Assembly (NCBI RefSeq): GCF_005116655.2
Contig: NZ_CP050698.1
Coordinates: forward strand, 186,001 to 250,000
DNA from: Desulfosediminicola flagellatus
Lineage (GTDB): Bacteria > Desulfobacterota > Desulfobulbia > Desulfobulbales > Desulfocapsaceae
Direction: 5' to 3'
Length of the DNA: 64,000 bases
Shown here: positions 46,845 to 56,899 of the stretch, in pieces
Numbering within the stretch: the stretch's first letter is position 1
Layout: each line of letters starts with the position of its first letter
The notes under the pieces: generated by a model
What the model saw: the letters and a program-made list of their open reading frames with translations, nothing else
Databases searched by the model: none
Told to the model about the DNA's origin: nothing
Position numbers and translations under genes: made by a program

Positions 46845-46933
46845 CACGTTGATTTATTCTGCTACCATTATTTGTTATGTAAACGCCAATTAAATCTCAC
46901 CTTCACATGATTACATGAATATGCTTCAGTATA

Positions 46934-47298
46934 TTGAGAATATACAAGGAACTATATATTACAATCAAGCAAGCAGGTAGCAGAAGCGATAAACAACAAA
47001 AATGGGCGCAACATGGTCGTGACTGTAAAGAGTGTGGTTTAAGTCAGGAAGACTATTGTGAATCACATGCTATTCCCCTCCAGAGTTTTGGGTATTGGAA
47101 ACGCAAACTCAAAAAGTTACCTATAACTCAACTCTGCTTTTATCCACTTTCCATCCCAGCAGAATTAAATCAGACTCTGGCAAGAGTCGTTCTGGATTAC
47201 ACCTATTTCTGAATTATGATAGATTTTGTGTAGAGATCAATAATGATTTTTCTGCAGGATTACTGAAAGAACTGGTTATAGTATTGGAACAGGTATAA
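46934..47298 (+). pseudogene. IS66 TnpA (accessory protein), frameshifted
   Basis: The first frame has KWAQHGRDCKECGLSQEDYC and ESHAIPLQSFGYWKRKLKKL. After a shift the other frame gives RSGLHLFLNYDRFCVEINND and FSAGLLKELVIVLEQV. Together they are a nearly complete IS66 TnpA. Confidence 0.8.
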
Positions 47299-47309
47299 TA
47301 CACGGTTCT

Positions 47310-47446
47310 TCCGTCAAAGCACGTGTATATCTTTCCCTTGGCACAACTGATATGCGAAAATTAATCAATGGCTTGATTTGTAGCAAGCTCACACACGATT
47401 ATCCTGCGATACAATTTCTTGACCAGGCACCTGATGTGTTAGGGTA
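47310..47446 (+). pseudogene. IS66 TnpB, N-terminal fragment
   Basis: The frame reads ARVYLSLGTTDMRKLINGLI, then LTHDYPAIQFLDQAPDVLG and a stop. The N-terminal signature VYLxxGxTDMRKxINGL is typical of IS66 TnpB; the rest (about 70 residues) is missing or altered. Confidence 0.75.
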
Positions 47447-47485
47447 AATGTTTATTTTTTACCTTGAAATATTGCAGTGTTTGTT

Positions 47486-48725
47486 CATGTCTAAAGTGAG
47501 TAAAAAACTTCCAGATGATTCCGAATAGCTAAAAAAGATTCTTCTCGAAACGCACCGAAAATACGAGAAAGAAAACGAACTGCTACGGGAGCAGATCCGT
47601 CTTCTTCAAACCCAGATGTTTGGCAAGAAAAGTGAAAAAGGTATCAAAATAGGACCGCCACCAAAACAAATCATCCAAAAATCCATTACTACCGCAGGAC
47701 TACTTGTCTACATCCTCAATGAAAAATTCTGTGATGTCTTGCCATTCTGTTAGCTAGAACGCTAATTTGACAGAGTTTTGGCAAAATATCCAGGGCAAAT
47801 ATGTGTAACTGGGCCATGAAGACAGCCGCTACTTGTCAGCCGATTCTTTCTTTGTTGCAACGGGAGATTCACTTTGGACCGCTGATAAATATAGATGAAA
47901 CAACAGTGAAGGTGCTGCATGAACCTAATCGGGCAGTATCCACCAAATCCTATATGTGGGTGTGTCGCGGAGGTGCGCCTGATCATCCCGCCTTGCTATA
48001 TCATTATGCGCCAAGCAGGTCCGGTAAAGAGGCGAGAACCCTTGTAGCTGGGTACAGCAGTGTTGTGCAGACAGATGGTTATGCTGGTTATGATTATATT
48101 GATCACTCTACAGAAATACAGCACGGTGCATGACTTGTACACGCAAGACGTAAGTTTACAGATGCTATGGAAGCACTGGAAAAATCGAAAAAGCAGGGAG
48201 TGTGGATGTTGCTCTGAATTATATCCGACCAATATATGTAGTGAATTAGAAGCAAAAAGGAAGGAGATTTCAGATGATCAACGGTTGATTTTACGCCAGG
48301 AAAAAGCAAAACCGATCTTTGATGTATTGTATAAATGGTTCAGTAAAAAAATCACTTCATGTGACGCCAAAGAGCCTGCTATGTAGGGCGGTCAATTATA
48401 CTTTCAGCCAATGGGAGCGTCTTCTGGTTTATCTCAAACACCCGACGATGACTCCTGACAATAATGTGGCCTAGAATGCTATTCGCCCGTTTGTGATTGG
48501 TAGGAAAAACTGTCTCTTCGCAGGAACACCGAATGGAGCAAAAGCCAGTGCAGATATTTACAGCCTAATTGAAACTGCCAAAACCAATAATATTGAGCCC
48601 TACAAATACCTACGTTACCTATTCGAAAATATTTCTTTTGCTGTATGCGAAAAGTAGTTCAAGTCACTGCTCCCAATGAATCTTAAGCTAGAGCAGTCGG
48701 TACTGCCTGAAAGTCCGATTGGGGT
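47486..48725 (+). pseudogene. IS66 TnpC transposase, multiply broken
   Basis: Pieces in several frames: ENELLREQIRLLQTQMFGKK (N-terminal coiled coil), PPPKQIIQKSITTAGLL, MCNWAMKTAATCQPILSLLQ, FGPLINIDETTVKVLHEP, YAPSRSGKEARTLVAGY, LKHPTMTPDNNVA-like sequence with a stop, FVIGRKNCLFAGTPNGAKAS, ADIYSLIETAKTNNIEPYKY and LRYLFENI. This spans a whole IS66 DDE transposase in the right order, with at least five disabling changes. Confidence 0.85.
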
Positions 48726-48795
48726 TTAATAAGCGCTTACTTTGTAATGGTGCAAGTGCAATTAATGAATATGGCGAGCCACGGTGAACGCTTAC

Positions 48796-48982
48796 TTCTC
48801 ACCAAGAAGAAGTGTATAGCAATGATGTTCCAGTTGTCTCGGGTCCGATTGCTATAAAATCTGGTTTCATTGCTGTGTTTATCATAGTTCATCCTAATGT
48901 TAGAAGTTACAACAAAATTTTATGATGAGCACAAGACATTTTTTTAGAGTGGTGTGCTGCTAGATACTTTGATGCTTTATGG
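48796..48982. other. Spacer between the IS66 remnant and the polysaccharide locus
   Basis: No coding frame or hairpin of note; downstream end of the - strand glycosyltransferase gene. Confidence 0.4.
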
Positions 48983-50185
48983 TCAAGTTGCCAGCAGATT
49001 AGAGTATATCCTCAGTAATTGTTGATTATGCTCAACCAGGGAATACTCCTTTTCCAGCTTTTCTCTCGCCGCCCTGCCCATTTGGAAAAGAAGCGTTGAA
49101 TTTTCTAAAAGAGCGGTCATTGCTTCCGTGAGTTTATGAACATTTCCCATTTCAAATAGAAAACCTGTCTTTCCATCTTCAACCTGTTCCGGAATGCCTC
49201 CTATCCTGCTACCGATAACAGGCTTGCCAAAGGCCATGGATTCAAGCACCGCCATGGAGCAGTTCTCGTACCATTCTGAGGGCATAACCACAAAGGCGGC
49301 ATTGGCAATTACATCATGCAAGGACTGACCACTCTGATAGCCAAGAAATTCAACTGTAGGATAATCTTTTCGCAGTTCTCCTTCCAACGGGCCGGTTCCA
49401 ACAATTTTTAACGGCAACTCTGCAGCAAGGTGCTTATGGGCCTGTAGCAACGTTGTTATGCCTTTTTCTTTTGATAGCCTGCCAAAATAGAGTGCGTATC
49501 CTTGATCAGAAAAATTTGCCTGATACTTGTCTGTATCTATACCATTGTGCAGTATCTGAATCTTGTCAGTGGCAATGCGTTTGGCTGTCACATCTGCTAG
49601 AAAGCCACTGGGCGCAAGAAAAAGATCAACCCCGTCGTAGCTCCTCTTCCATTTATGCCAATAAGCCTCAATTGAAAACAGCAATCCTTGCAGACGTGAC
49701 TCCTGGCAGTTTGAAATAAAAGGGTTCCAAAAATATTTTCCTTGGCACGCATCACATATTTCACCAGCTTTCAATGCAAGATAACTGGGACAGATCAATT
49801 TGTAGTCGTGTAAGGTTACAATAACTTTCACTCCATGCTTTTTTAAAACAGGAACGATAGAAGGGGTGAGTTGGTGGTAAATATTGTGTAGATGAGCAAT
49901 ATCAGGTTTTTCCTGAACAATTAACCGTTCAAGTTTACCAACCGCCTCCGCAGAATGAATAAAAGAAATTGCCTGTTGAATCTTTTCTTTCAAGCTGACT
50001 CTTTGCTGAAAATCAATTTTATTAATGAAAAAATCAGAATATGGGGAAGTAAGATTTCTCTCATCCTGCATAGAAAAGTCGATAACACGGTGACCGCTTG
50101 CAAGGAGGAATTCACGCTCCTGAAAAAAAACAGTTTCAGATCCGCCATTTAGGTGGAAAAATTTATTAACAAGAAGAATTTTCAT
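48983..50185 (-). CDS. Glycosyltransferase family 4
   Basis: The 400-residue protein has the GT-B fold signals of GT4. The N-terminus is MKILLVNKFFHLNGGSETVF (glycine-rich acceptor loop), the linker is LHNGIDTDKYQ, and the donor domain shows GRLSKEKGITTLLQAH and the E-x7-E motif EWYENCSMAVLE with GKPVIGSRIGGIPEQVEDG. A cysteine group (CPSYLALK, ICDACQGK, ISNCQES) in the N-terminal half resembles a zinc-binding insert seen in a subset of GT4 enzymes. It would add a sugar from a nucleotide donor to the growing lipid-linked repeat unit at the cytoplasmic face. It is the last gene of the - strand locus. Confidence 0.9.
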   Translation of the reverse strand: MKILLVNKFFHLNGGSETVFFQEREFLLASGHRVIDFSMQDERNLTSPYSDFFINKIDFQQRVSLKEKIQQAISFIHSAEAVGKLERLIVQEKPDIAHLHNIYHQLTPSIVPVLKKHGVKVIVTLHDYKLICPSYLALKAGEICDACQGKYFWNPFISNCQESRLQGLLFSIEAYWHKWKRSYDGVDLFLAPSGFLADVTAKRIATDKIQILHNGIDTDKYQANFSDQGYALYFGRLSKEKGITTLLQAHKHLAAELPLKIVGTGPLEGELRKDYPTVEFLGYQSGQSLHDVIANAAFVVMPSEWYENCSMAVLESMAFGKPVIGSRIGGIPEQVEDGKTGFLFEMGNVHKLTEAMTALLENSTLLFQMGRAAREKLEKEYSLVEHNQQLLRIYSNLLAT

Positions 50186-50230
50186 TCATTAATTGGGATT
50201 TTTGGGAGGAATATAAATAATTACACTTTA

Positions 50231-51250
50231 TCAATGGTTGAAAGGGATTAATTTTTTTGAGATATAAGAGATTGGTTTCCTTACACGGTTCATGTTTAAA
50301 AGAAAGGCCATCGCTAAATGCAGCGGGAAGTAGCTGGAATAATAAAACAAAGGAAAAACTCCTGTTTGAGCATGAACAAGCTGATAGCCTTCTTCCTCTG
50401 CTAACTTTCCATTGATCCTTTCAGAAAAAAATATTTCTGTATCAGATAACCTCTTACGCCAATGATTCATTACCTCACGGCGTATACCTCTTTTGCCTTC
50501 ATCCGTTTCGTTTGAAGACATAGCTACATCTACATCTAACATGCCGTTTTCAATATCAACTTCTATAAAATTACAGAGTTCTTGTAATACAGATTCAGAT
50601 TCTTCTAATAACTGTTCGAACTTTACAGTATAAATGGTATTAGGAGGTAAGTCACTTTTTGCTTGTTTCCCTGCTTCAATCCCTTTTTTCCAAAGGACTG
50701 ATGTGGTGATAGGGTGGTAATTAAAAAATGTTCTTACAACTTCACTGATAGGTTGTCCCATTTTTTTTGCAGCTTTCCACTTGTTTTTTTGAGAAAGAAG
50801 TACTGCTCTAGGATCACGAACAATATTGATGAATTTTGCGTTCGGGAATAATTCCAAAATATCTTCAGTATTAAAAACATGAGATGGTGTTTGATCGCCG
50901 CAAATAGTTTTGCCATTTTTTTCTGCTGCATATTTAAAAAAATAGGCAAGTAAGGAGGGAAATGTTTTACATTCTGCACAACGAGTGTAGATCTCTTTAG
51001 CTTCATCAGAGTAGTTATGATACTCATTCCGATAATTAATTCCTCTGTTTTCTACTGTCAGGAGTAAATTAAGTAAATGTATTTTTTCCTGTTGTTTAAG
51101 CTGAGAAAAATATTTGCGTTGCTTCTCATATGAAGCCCAAAAGTGAGTTTCTTTTAATATATGTATCTGAGTATGTTTGCTTAAAATTCGTGCTAATAGT
51201 GTGGTGCCACTTCTGGAGTTACCAACTATAAAAATTGGAGAAAAAGTCAT
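50231..51250 (-). CDS. Sulfotransferase (Sulfotransfer_3-like)
   Basis: The 339-residue protein begins MTFSPIFIVGNSRSGTTLLA, the 5'-phosphosulfate-binding loop of PAPS-dependent sulfotransferases. The 3'-phosphate-binding motif FINIVRDPRAVLLSQ follows near residue 140. YTVKFEQLLEESESVLQELC and NHWRKRLSDTEIFF are also typical of the family. It would move sulfate from PAPS to a hydroxyl group, here most likely on the polysaccharide or its lipid-linked unit. It lies between a glycosyltransferase and a second, different sulfotransferase, all on the same strand. Confidence 0.88.
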   Translation of the reverse strand: MTFSPIFIVGNSRSGTTLLARILSKHTQIHILKETHFWASYEKQRKYFSQLKQQEKIHLLNLLLTVENRGINYRNEYHNYSDEAKEIYTRCAECKTFPSLLAYFFKYAAEKNGKTICGDQTPSHVFNTEDILELFPNAKFINIVRDPRAVLLSQKNKWKAAKKMGQPISEVVRTFFNYHPITTSVLWKKGIEAGKQAKSDLPPNTIYTVKFEQLLEESESVLQELCNFIEVDIENGMLDVDVAMSSNETDEGKRGIRREVMNHWRKRLSDTEIFFSERINGKLAEEEGYQLVHAQTGVFPLFYYSSYFPLHLAMAFLLNMNRVRKPISYISKKLIPFNH

Positions 51251-51345
51251 ATAATCACTTGGTTTTTTGTTTGTGCACTTGGTCGACTGTGTGTGACCAT
51301 AAAGAGCGAAGAATTTTGCAGCGCACTTTGCCTGCTTGAAATTAG

Positions 51346-52020
51346 TTATGAATCAAATGAATATCCAAAAAGTTGAATTTCTTCTCTATAGACCCTGCTG
51401 ATAAGGTCTTTAGTTTTAGAGTCATAAGCGTCCTGGTAATTATTGGTATTCCCTTTAAGTTCATGCGGTAATTCAATAGATTCAATTTCCATCAGGTCAC
51501 ATGCTTTTTCAAAATCGTTAGCCAAATTCTCAAATCGGCCAATATAATCAAGGGGGATATCTCCATTAAAGTTTTTTATCCAAAAAGTTTGAGGTCTCAA
51601 ACATTTTTTGTACATAAAAAGTTTTAGGAAATCATAGTAACTTATATTTTTGGAGATTTTCATTTTTTCCAAATGAGACTCATCTCTCATTACATTTTTA
51701 TACCATGAATAAGCTCGTGCCCACGGATTACGAACAATAGTAAATTTAAAATAATTTTCGTATTGCTCTCTGGATACAGTATATCTGTTACGTGGATTTG
51801 GTGAAGGTTTAATTTGACTCCAATATCGTTTTGCAAATTCCTTACTATTTTCTTTCGATGCAAAACATTTTGGATTAATAGGTTCTAGCATTCTGATACT
51901 TCTATGATCCTGTTTCTTGTCTCCAGAATAATCTTCGAAATGTCCAAATGATTTTTCAATACTCGTACCTGCACATTTGGGAATGTGTATGAATATACAT
52001 TTATGTCTATGTGAAATCAT
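51346..52020 (-). CDS. Sulfotransferase family 2 protein
   Basis: The 224-residue protein starts MISHRHKCIFIHIPKCAGTS, the PAPS-binding signature of the Sulfotransfer_2 family (carbohydrate sulfotransferases such as chondroitin and HNK-1 types). The 3'-phosphate motif FTIVRNPWARAYSWYKN lies near residue 100, and the C-terminal part FWIKNFNGDIPLDYIGRFEN is characteristic. I chose ATG 52020, preceded by AAAGGA, over the longer frame to 52071, whose extra 17 residues look unrelated. It is a second sulfotransferase type in the same locus. Confidence 0.87.
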   Translation of the reverse strand: MISHRHKCIFIHIPKCAGTSIEKSFGHFEDYSGDKKQDHRSIRMLEPINPKCFASKENSKEFAKRYWSQIKPSPNPRNRYTVSREQYENYFKFTIVRNPWARAYSWYKNVMRDESHLEKMKISKNISYYDFLKLFMYKKCLRPQTFWIKNFNGDIPLDYIGRFENLANDFEKACDLMEIESIELPHELKGNTNNYQDAYDSKTKDLISRVYREEIQLFGYSFDS

Positions 52021-52230
52021 ATTACTATCCTTTCCACCTTTTGTTCCCGTACGGCTCATTAGTTTTGACAATCGAACAGGACATTGGTGGGATGAGCCTC
52101 ATGTTATCGGAAGGCCTCAGGTTAAGCCCAATCGGAGCGTTTACATAGGAAAAGCCCCCGTGAAATTTTCCGTTCTTCCTCAAATTATAACAGTTTCCAT
52201 TGTTCAGAATGGAAGGGTTAAGGAAACTCA

Positions 52231-53370
52231 TCAATTAAAAAATTGAAGAAATTGTGCTTCATAACTACTCTTCATTGTTTGTATTGTGAAATTATCCAAC
52301 AGGAAATCTCTTGCATTGTTCCCCATCTCCTTGGCTTTATCCCGGTTTGTTCCGAGCCATATCAGGTGGTCGGCTAGATCATTTGTCTGACCAAAGGTGT
52401 ATAGAAATCCGGTTTCGCCATCTTTTACCTGTTCATCGGCACCACCACTTATTGCCATGACAAGTGGTTTCGCCATAGCCATGGTCTCTAAAGCAGCCAT
52501 AGAAAAAGCCTCGGAAAGTGAGGTGATAGCCATGCAATCACAAATGTCTATATAGGGCCGGATGTCTTGCTCGAAACCAGTGAAGAACACATTATCCAAA
52601 AGACCAAGTTGACTGGCAGCTTCTTCAATGTTTTTTCGTTCTGGCCCGTCTCCCACTAACAACCCTTTGATTTGCACACCAGCTTTTTTCACCAGGGCTA
52701 ATCCTTTCAGAAAATCGATATGGTGTTTAACAGGATTCATTCTGGCGCAGATACCTACTATAAAGTCATCTGTAGAATAATGAAAAGATTCTCGCAAACG
52801 GTTTCTCTCTAGTGAGGTGAACCGATCAGGAGTGAATAGCGAGGCATTAATACCGTTGTAGATTACTGTTGAGATAGACTTATTAATGCCAATGTTCAAA
52901 TACCAGTATTGAGCCTGATTGTGACAGACAAAAATCACTTTGTCGGCATTGTTTACACATGCCCTATAAATATATTTCTTCACTTGTACCCACAGATTAG
53001 GCAGATGAAGATTGTGGTGAATAACACTGATAATTCTTGCTGAAGAATTTTTAGATATAAGTCTATACAGGGATGCATAAAGTAAAGGGTATTCCTCTAC
53101 ACATACAACAAGTTGCACGCCATGAGTTAGAATTATTTGCTTAAGTTTTTTCAGGACGGTGAAATCTAACTTTCCTTTTCTTTGAAAGCATTCACAGAGA
53201 AATAGATCTTTTGTTTCGAGGCTTGGTTTTAAATGATCGTTTTGGTCAAGGTATACCAATCCGACAGAAAATTTTTCCCTGTTCAATAGATTGAGCAGAT
53301 GGATAGTCTGACGTTCAGCCCCACCTACCTTTAAGGAATTCATAAAAAAAAGGACTTTTACAGGTTGCAT
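52231..53370 (-). CDS. Glycosyltransferase family 4
   Basis: The 379-residue enzyme opens VKVLFFMNSLKVGGAERQTI, the usual acceptor-domain loop. It has VIYNGINASLFTPDRF at the hinge, and in the donor domain IVGICARMNPVKHHIDFLKG, LVGDGPERKNIEE and the E-x7-E motif EAFSMAALETMAMAKPLVMA with GGADEQVKDGETGFLY. It acts on nucleotide-sugar donors in the cytosol. It lies 160 bases upstream of the family-2 sulfotransferase. Confidence 0.9.
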   Translation of the reverse strand: MQPVKVLFFMNSLKVGGAERQTIHLLNLLNREKFSVGLVYLDQNDHLKPSLETKDLFLCECFQRKGKLDFTVLKKLKQIILTHGVQLVVCVEEYPLLYASLYRLISKNSSARIISVIHHNLHLPNLWVQVKKYIYRACVNNADKVIFVCHNQAQYWYLNIGINKSISTVIYNGINASLFTPDRFTSLERNRLRESFHYSTDDFIVGICARMNPVKHHIDFLKGLALVKKAGVQIKGLLVGDGPERKNIEEAASQLGLLDNVFFTGFEQDIRPYIDICDCMAITSLSEAFSMAALETMAMAKPLVMAISGGADEQVKDGETGFLYTFGQTNDLADHLIWLGTNRDKAKEMGNNARDFLLDNFTIQTMKSSYEAQFLQFFN

Positions 53371-53510
53371 AGTTGTTTACCCGTGAAATATTTGTGTGGA
53401 TGATATCTGTGAAAGCATGATTAGTCCGAGCAAATTATGAAGTTCTTAATGCCGCGTACAAGACCTGTCTGTTGCCTATGCAAGAATAACACTTAAAGGG
53501 GGATATACAG

Positions 53511-54728
53511 TTATTGACTGTTTCCATAGTTACTTTTTTTCCCCTTTTGCTCAGCAAGTAATTCAGAATAGATTATCACATTTTTATCGGCAACATTCTT
53601 CCAGTTACATTCTACCTTTTTCATTTCCTCAATATTCGATTTAGTTTCCTGCTGTGTTTCTTGGTTATCAAGTATTGAGCAAATTGATTTTGAAAGTTGC
53701 TGATGGTCACCTGGAGGAACAATGAAGCCGGTCTTTTCCTGCCAGATATATTCCGGTAAACCTCCGGTGTTGGTCACGACAACTGGTTTCCCAAAGCCAT
53801 AAGCGGTTAATACTACTCCACTCTGCGACGCATCAATATAAGGGCAGGCAACGATGGTTGCCTGTTGAAACAGTTTTGCAAGCAGGTCATTATCAATGTA
53901 GGTATCAAACACTTCAAATTTACCTCCATTAGTAAGGGGTGGCAAAATCGGCAGGGTATAGCCAGAGATAGGTCGGCCGGCAATGACAATACGAACATCC
54001 TTAACCTGTTGCGCAATAATGGGCGCAGCCTGCACCAGCACTTCAACACCTTTGTAGGGGGATAGTCTACCGAAAAACAAGACTGTTCGTCCATCATCCT
54101 GTAAAGGTGTTTTGATCCACTTACTAAATATATTATACGCGGCCAACGAATTATGGACGACCCTCTTACTACTTATTCTCGGATATCTAGTGAGAAAAGT
54201 CTCTTGCATAGCAGTGCTATGAAGCAGGAAGCGGTGCACAAATGGATATGATACTTTGCGGGCTAATTCTTTACGCCAGTTTTCTTCTCCAGTATGGCGG
54301 ATTGGGTCATGGACGGAGGCAACAAGAGGTATTTTCCTAAGTCTCGATATTCCCCATGCTGTTCTGGGAACTATACCGTCAAAATGGATGACATCCGGAT
54401 CTATTGTACGGCAAAAATTCATTGCCTCAAGGTTGACTCTCCATGTTGTAGGATGGAAACTCTTGGGACAATTATGTACGACGAGTGTAATGCTGGCACA
54501 TTCAGCTAGGTAGGAAACAAAAAGTTTTGGGAAGTTATGTTTTAAAAACGTTCTCCCGTCAATTACACCTGTTTGCAGCTTTTGATCACCTATATCAAAA
54601 ATAGAACTTTGCCTGCTTTCCGGCGCTATTTCGACAACAAGGTGTAATTCAACTTGCTTGGCTAATTCAGCAGCATATTCCGTGGCAAGGTCTAAATAAC
54701 ATGGCCTAGTGTAATAAATTACCCTCAT
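53511..54728 (-). CDS. Glycosyltransferase family 4
   Basis: The 405-residue product starts MRVIYYTRPCYLDLATEYAA. The donor domain shows VLFFGRLSPYKGVEVLVQAA and VIAGRPISGYTLPILPP, and an E-x7-E variant is centred on PYIDASQSGVVLTAYGFGKP, where the first Glu is replaced by Asp. A frame from TTG 54782 adds 18 residues but would overlap the end of the decayed sulfotransferase; I take ATG 54728. Donor and acceptor cannot be read from sequence. Confidence 0.82.
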   Translation of the reverse strand: MRVIYYTRPCYLDLATEYAAELAKQVELHLVVEIAPESRQSSIFDIGDQKLQTGVIDGRTFLKHNFPKLFVSYLAECASITLVVHNCPKSFHPTTWRVNLEAMNFCRTIDPDVIHFDGIVPRTAWGISRLRKIPLVASVHDPIRHTGEENWRKELARKVSYPFVHRFLLHSTAMQETFLTRYPRISSKRVVHNSLAAYNIFSKWIKTPLQDDGRTVLFFGRLSPYKGVEVLVQAAPIIAQQVKDVRIVIAGRPISGYTLPILPPLTNGGKFEVFDTYIDNDLLAKLFQQATIVACPYIDASQSGVVLTAYGFGKPVVVTNTGGLPEYIWQEKTGFIVPPGDHQQLSKSICSILDNQETQQETKSNIEEMKKVECNWKNVADKNVIIYSELLAEQKGKKSNYGNSQ

Positions 54729-54778
54729 ACTGGTCTCATTTTCAAGATAGTCAACATGTGTTACCCCATGAGGCAGTG

Positions 54779-55552
54779 TCAATTTGCATAGTGTTTTTTT
54801 GTCCAGTTAAGGTACTTAAATATCATTTGACCCGCAAATTCAATCAATTTCTCTCTCTGTAGCGATACGAAATTAGGGCGCACAGGGCTGTATCCTGATT
54901 CCTGCAACCGCATTTTAAAGCAACTTGATATCAGCATTCTTTCCCACCAGGTAACCCTACTCTTCCAATTGCCGGAGTATAATTTTTAGTAATTAGTTTT
55001 AGCGGGATCTCAGAAGCAAAACCTGCTCTATTTTATGATTAGTTGTATTATGGGATAAAAAAGGTACGTCCCATGTTAAATTGAAAAATGAACAGACTTT
55101 TGTAATTCTTCTCGATGATTTGAAATAATATCTTCATAAAAAAATCAAGGTATCTATTCGCAGGAATATCTTTTGTAATTCTTTTTCTTTTTTTGATAGT
55201 GTCATGCCAATGTCTTAAACGACGATAAAATCCTTGTTTTCGCTATATGTCACGAAGTGAAGCGGCAACATCTCTTCCGTCTCTAATAAGTTGGATCAGT
55301 TTGCAGAAGGAAATAACAGGTATAGTTATAATGAAGAAGAAATGACCTGCACAATTCCATAATCTTATTTTGAGAAATTCCCTAAGGGGATAGATGGCAC
55401 CAGTAACCCCCCAAAAAAATAAAATACTTAAAGTTACTCAATAAAAGGTCGCATTCAAGTATCATGCGTAACAATGTTGTTCCAGAGCGCGGTACTCCAA
55501 TGATAAAAACGTCATTATCATTGTGTGTAATTGAGTTATTGCTCTTTGACAT
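54779..55552 (-). pseudogene. Sulfotransferase, decayed
   Basis: This gap between two glycosyltransferases is filled by a broken sulfotransferase. It starts MSKSNNSITHNDNDVF and IIGVPRSGTTLLRMILECD (the PAPS loop). Then, in other frames, it reads LIQLIRDGRDVAASLRDI (3'-phosphate motif) with a stop, RKQGFYRRLRHWHDT, and at the end WKSRVTWWERMLISSCFKM and LQESGYSPVRPNFVSLQREK up to the stop at 54779. At least three frame changes or stops disable it. Its end overlaps the TTG of the next gene's longer frame. Confidence 0.82.
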
Positions 55553-55771
55553 AATTATTTTTCACCTTGAAAAAAAATACAGGCACATCATCGTAATTTG
55601 ATGGTCTCTTAGAAATATCTTCAAAGCAGTAGCAGGCCAAATAGATGTTGGTTGCGCGATACGTTGAGATTTTTCTCAATGTGAGTGTAATTCTCCAACT
55701 GGACAGTACTGAATACAAGTACGTATAACCAAAACTTTTCTTTATAACACAATCGTTGCGATCGAAAACTA

Positions 55772-56887
55772 TCAAATAGCCGTGTGATTTAGAGGAATTT
55801 TATTATAAACAGAAACGGTCTGTTTGGCGATCTTCAGCCAGTTGTATCTTTCGTGAATTTGCAGTTCATAACTTTCCTGTTCTTTTTCCGAAAGTCCTTT
55901 CTCAAGCAATAGCTCTATTTTTTCCTGGAGTTCCTCTATATCTCCGCATCTAAAAAAACGTTCCGGAGAAAGGGAAACTTCCTTATTAGCCGGAATATCG
56001 GAGACAAGAACGGGCAACCTATAACCCATGGCTTCAAGTAGGGCTATGGGTAAACCTTCATGGTAAGAAGGCATGACAAACAATTCGGCATGAGAATATA
56101 CCTGATTAAGCCCTTCTCCAGTGACATAGCCAGTGAGAATAATCCGGTCATCACCAGCAGCCATTCTCTTTATCTTTCTGCTGTATTCTGTCTCGTGGTC
56201 GGCATCGCCGGCAATGACAAGTTGACAACTTCTCCTGACATACTTAAAGGCCTTTATTAGATCAAGAAGCCCCTTTTCAGGCACAAAACGGGCTACAGCC
56301 AAAATATAGTTGCCTGGAATGATACTCTGCTGCGTAAGGAAATAGGTGTTTATGCTTTTTTCCGGAACAGAAACTCCATTATACACAAGATTTTGCTCCC
56401 GCTTACAACGCCGGGTAATGATTTCGCTTATTACCTGAGAAATCACGATAACTTCGTTAGCAAATTTCCCACCAAGATACTCCCCAAGCCGTAATATGGT
56501 CTTGGCCACCATGCCCCATTTCTGGCGATCATAATCAGGGCCATGATTGGTGACAACCACTTTCAGCCCCAAAAGCCGGGCAAAAGGAACCAAGAGTCCC
56601 GGTCCAACTGCATGGATATGGACAATATCAACATTTAATAACCTAGCTCTGGTAATGGCAAGAAAGGTGTGAACAAGTGCCTCCAGGTGTTTTTGGGAAG
56701 GAGTAAAGATATGCTCGAGAGAGACCCCAGACCATTCCTGCTCTTTCACAGTTACATAGGGTGTCCGGGTCGCCACTATCACCTCGTGGCCCATGGCAGC
56801 AATGAGAGGATATAGTTCCTGACAGTGCTTTTCAACACCTCCAGGGATGTTCGGAATTCCTCGCGTGCCAGTGACAAAAATTTTCAT
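55772..56887 (-). CDS. Glycosyltransferase family 4
   Basis: The 371-residue enzyme begins MKIFVTGTRGIPNIPGGVEK, a start shared by rhamnosyl/mannosyl-type GT4 enzymes of surface polysaccharide loci. It has VVTNHGPDYDRQKWGM, LVYNGVSVPEKS at the hinge, ILAVARFVPEKGLLDLIKAF, and the E-x7-E motif SYHEGLPIALLEAMGYRLPV. Only 12 bases separate it from the radical SAM gene upstream, so the two are co-transcribed. Confidence 0.9.
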   Translation of the reverse strand: MKIFVTGTRGIPNIPGGVEKHCQELYPLIAAMGHEVIVATRTPYVTVKEQEWSGVSLEHIFTPSQKHLEALVHTFLAITRARLLNVDIVHIHAVGPGLLVPFARLLGLKVVVTNHGPDYDRQKWGMVAKTILRLGEYLGGKFANEVIVISQVISEIITRRCKREQNLVYNGVSVPEKSINTYFLTQQSIIPGNYILAVARFVPEKGLLDLIKAFKYVRRSCQLVIAGDADHETEYSRKIKRMAAGDDRIILTGYVTGEGLNQVYSHAELFVMPSYHEGLPIALLEAMGYRLPVLVSDIPANKEVSLSPERFFRCGDIEELQEKIELLLEKGLSEKEQESYELQIHERYNWLKIAKQTVSVYNKIPLNHTAI

Positions 56888-56899
56888 GAAGAAACAATC

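Larger units (their letters stand above)
46879..48795 (+). mobile_element. IS66-family element, decayed
   Basis: The left end GTAAACGCCAATT and right end GGTGAACGCTTAC (complement GTAAGCGTTCACC) frame remnants of all three IS66 genes in the right order (TnpA, TnpB, TnpC). A second possible right end is AAGCGCTTAC at 48731-48740. Stops and frameshifts occur in every gene. Confidence 0.8.

Noticed and set aside
52025..52234. 69-codon frame on the - strand between the sulfotransferase and the glycosyltransferase
   Set aside because: It overlaps the upstream edge of the sulfotransferase gene; the translation resembles no family I know and no clear ribosome-binding site was seen.
55536..55775. 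79-codon frame on the - strand
   Set aside because: It starts with TTG at the end of a glycosyltransferase gene, runs into the start of the dead sulfotransferase, and has no recognisable features.
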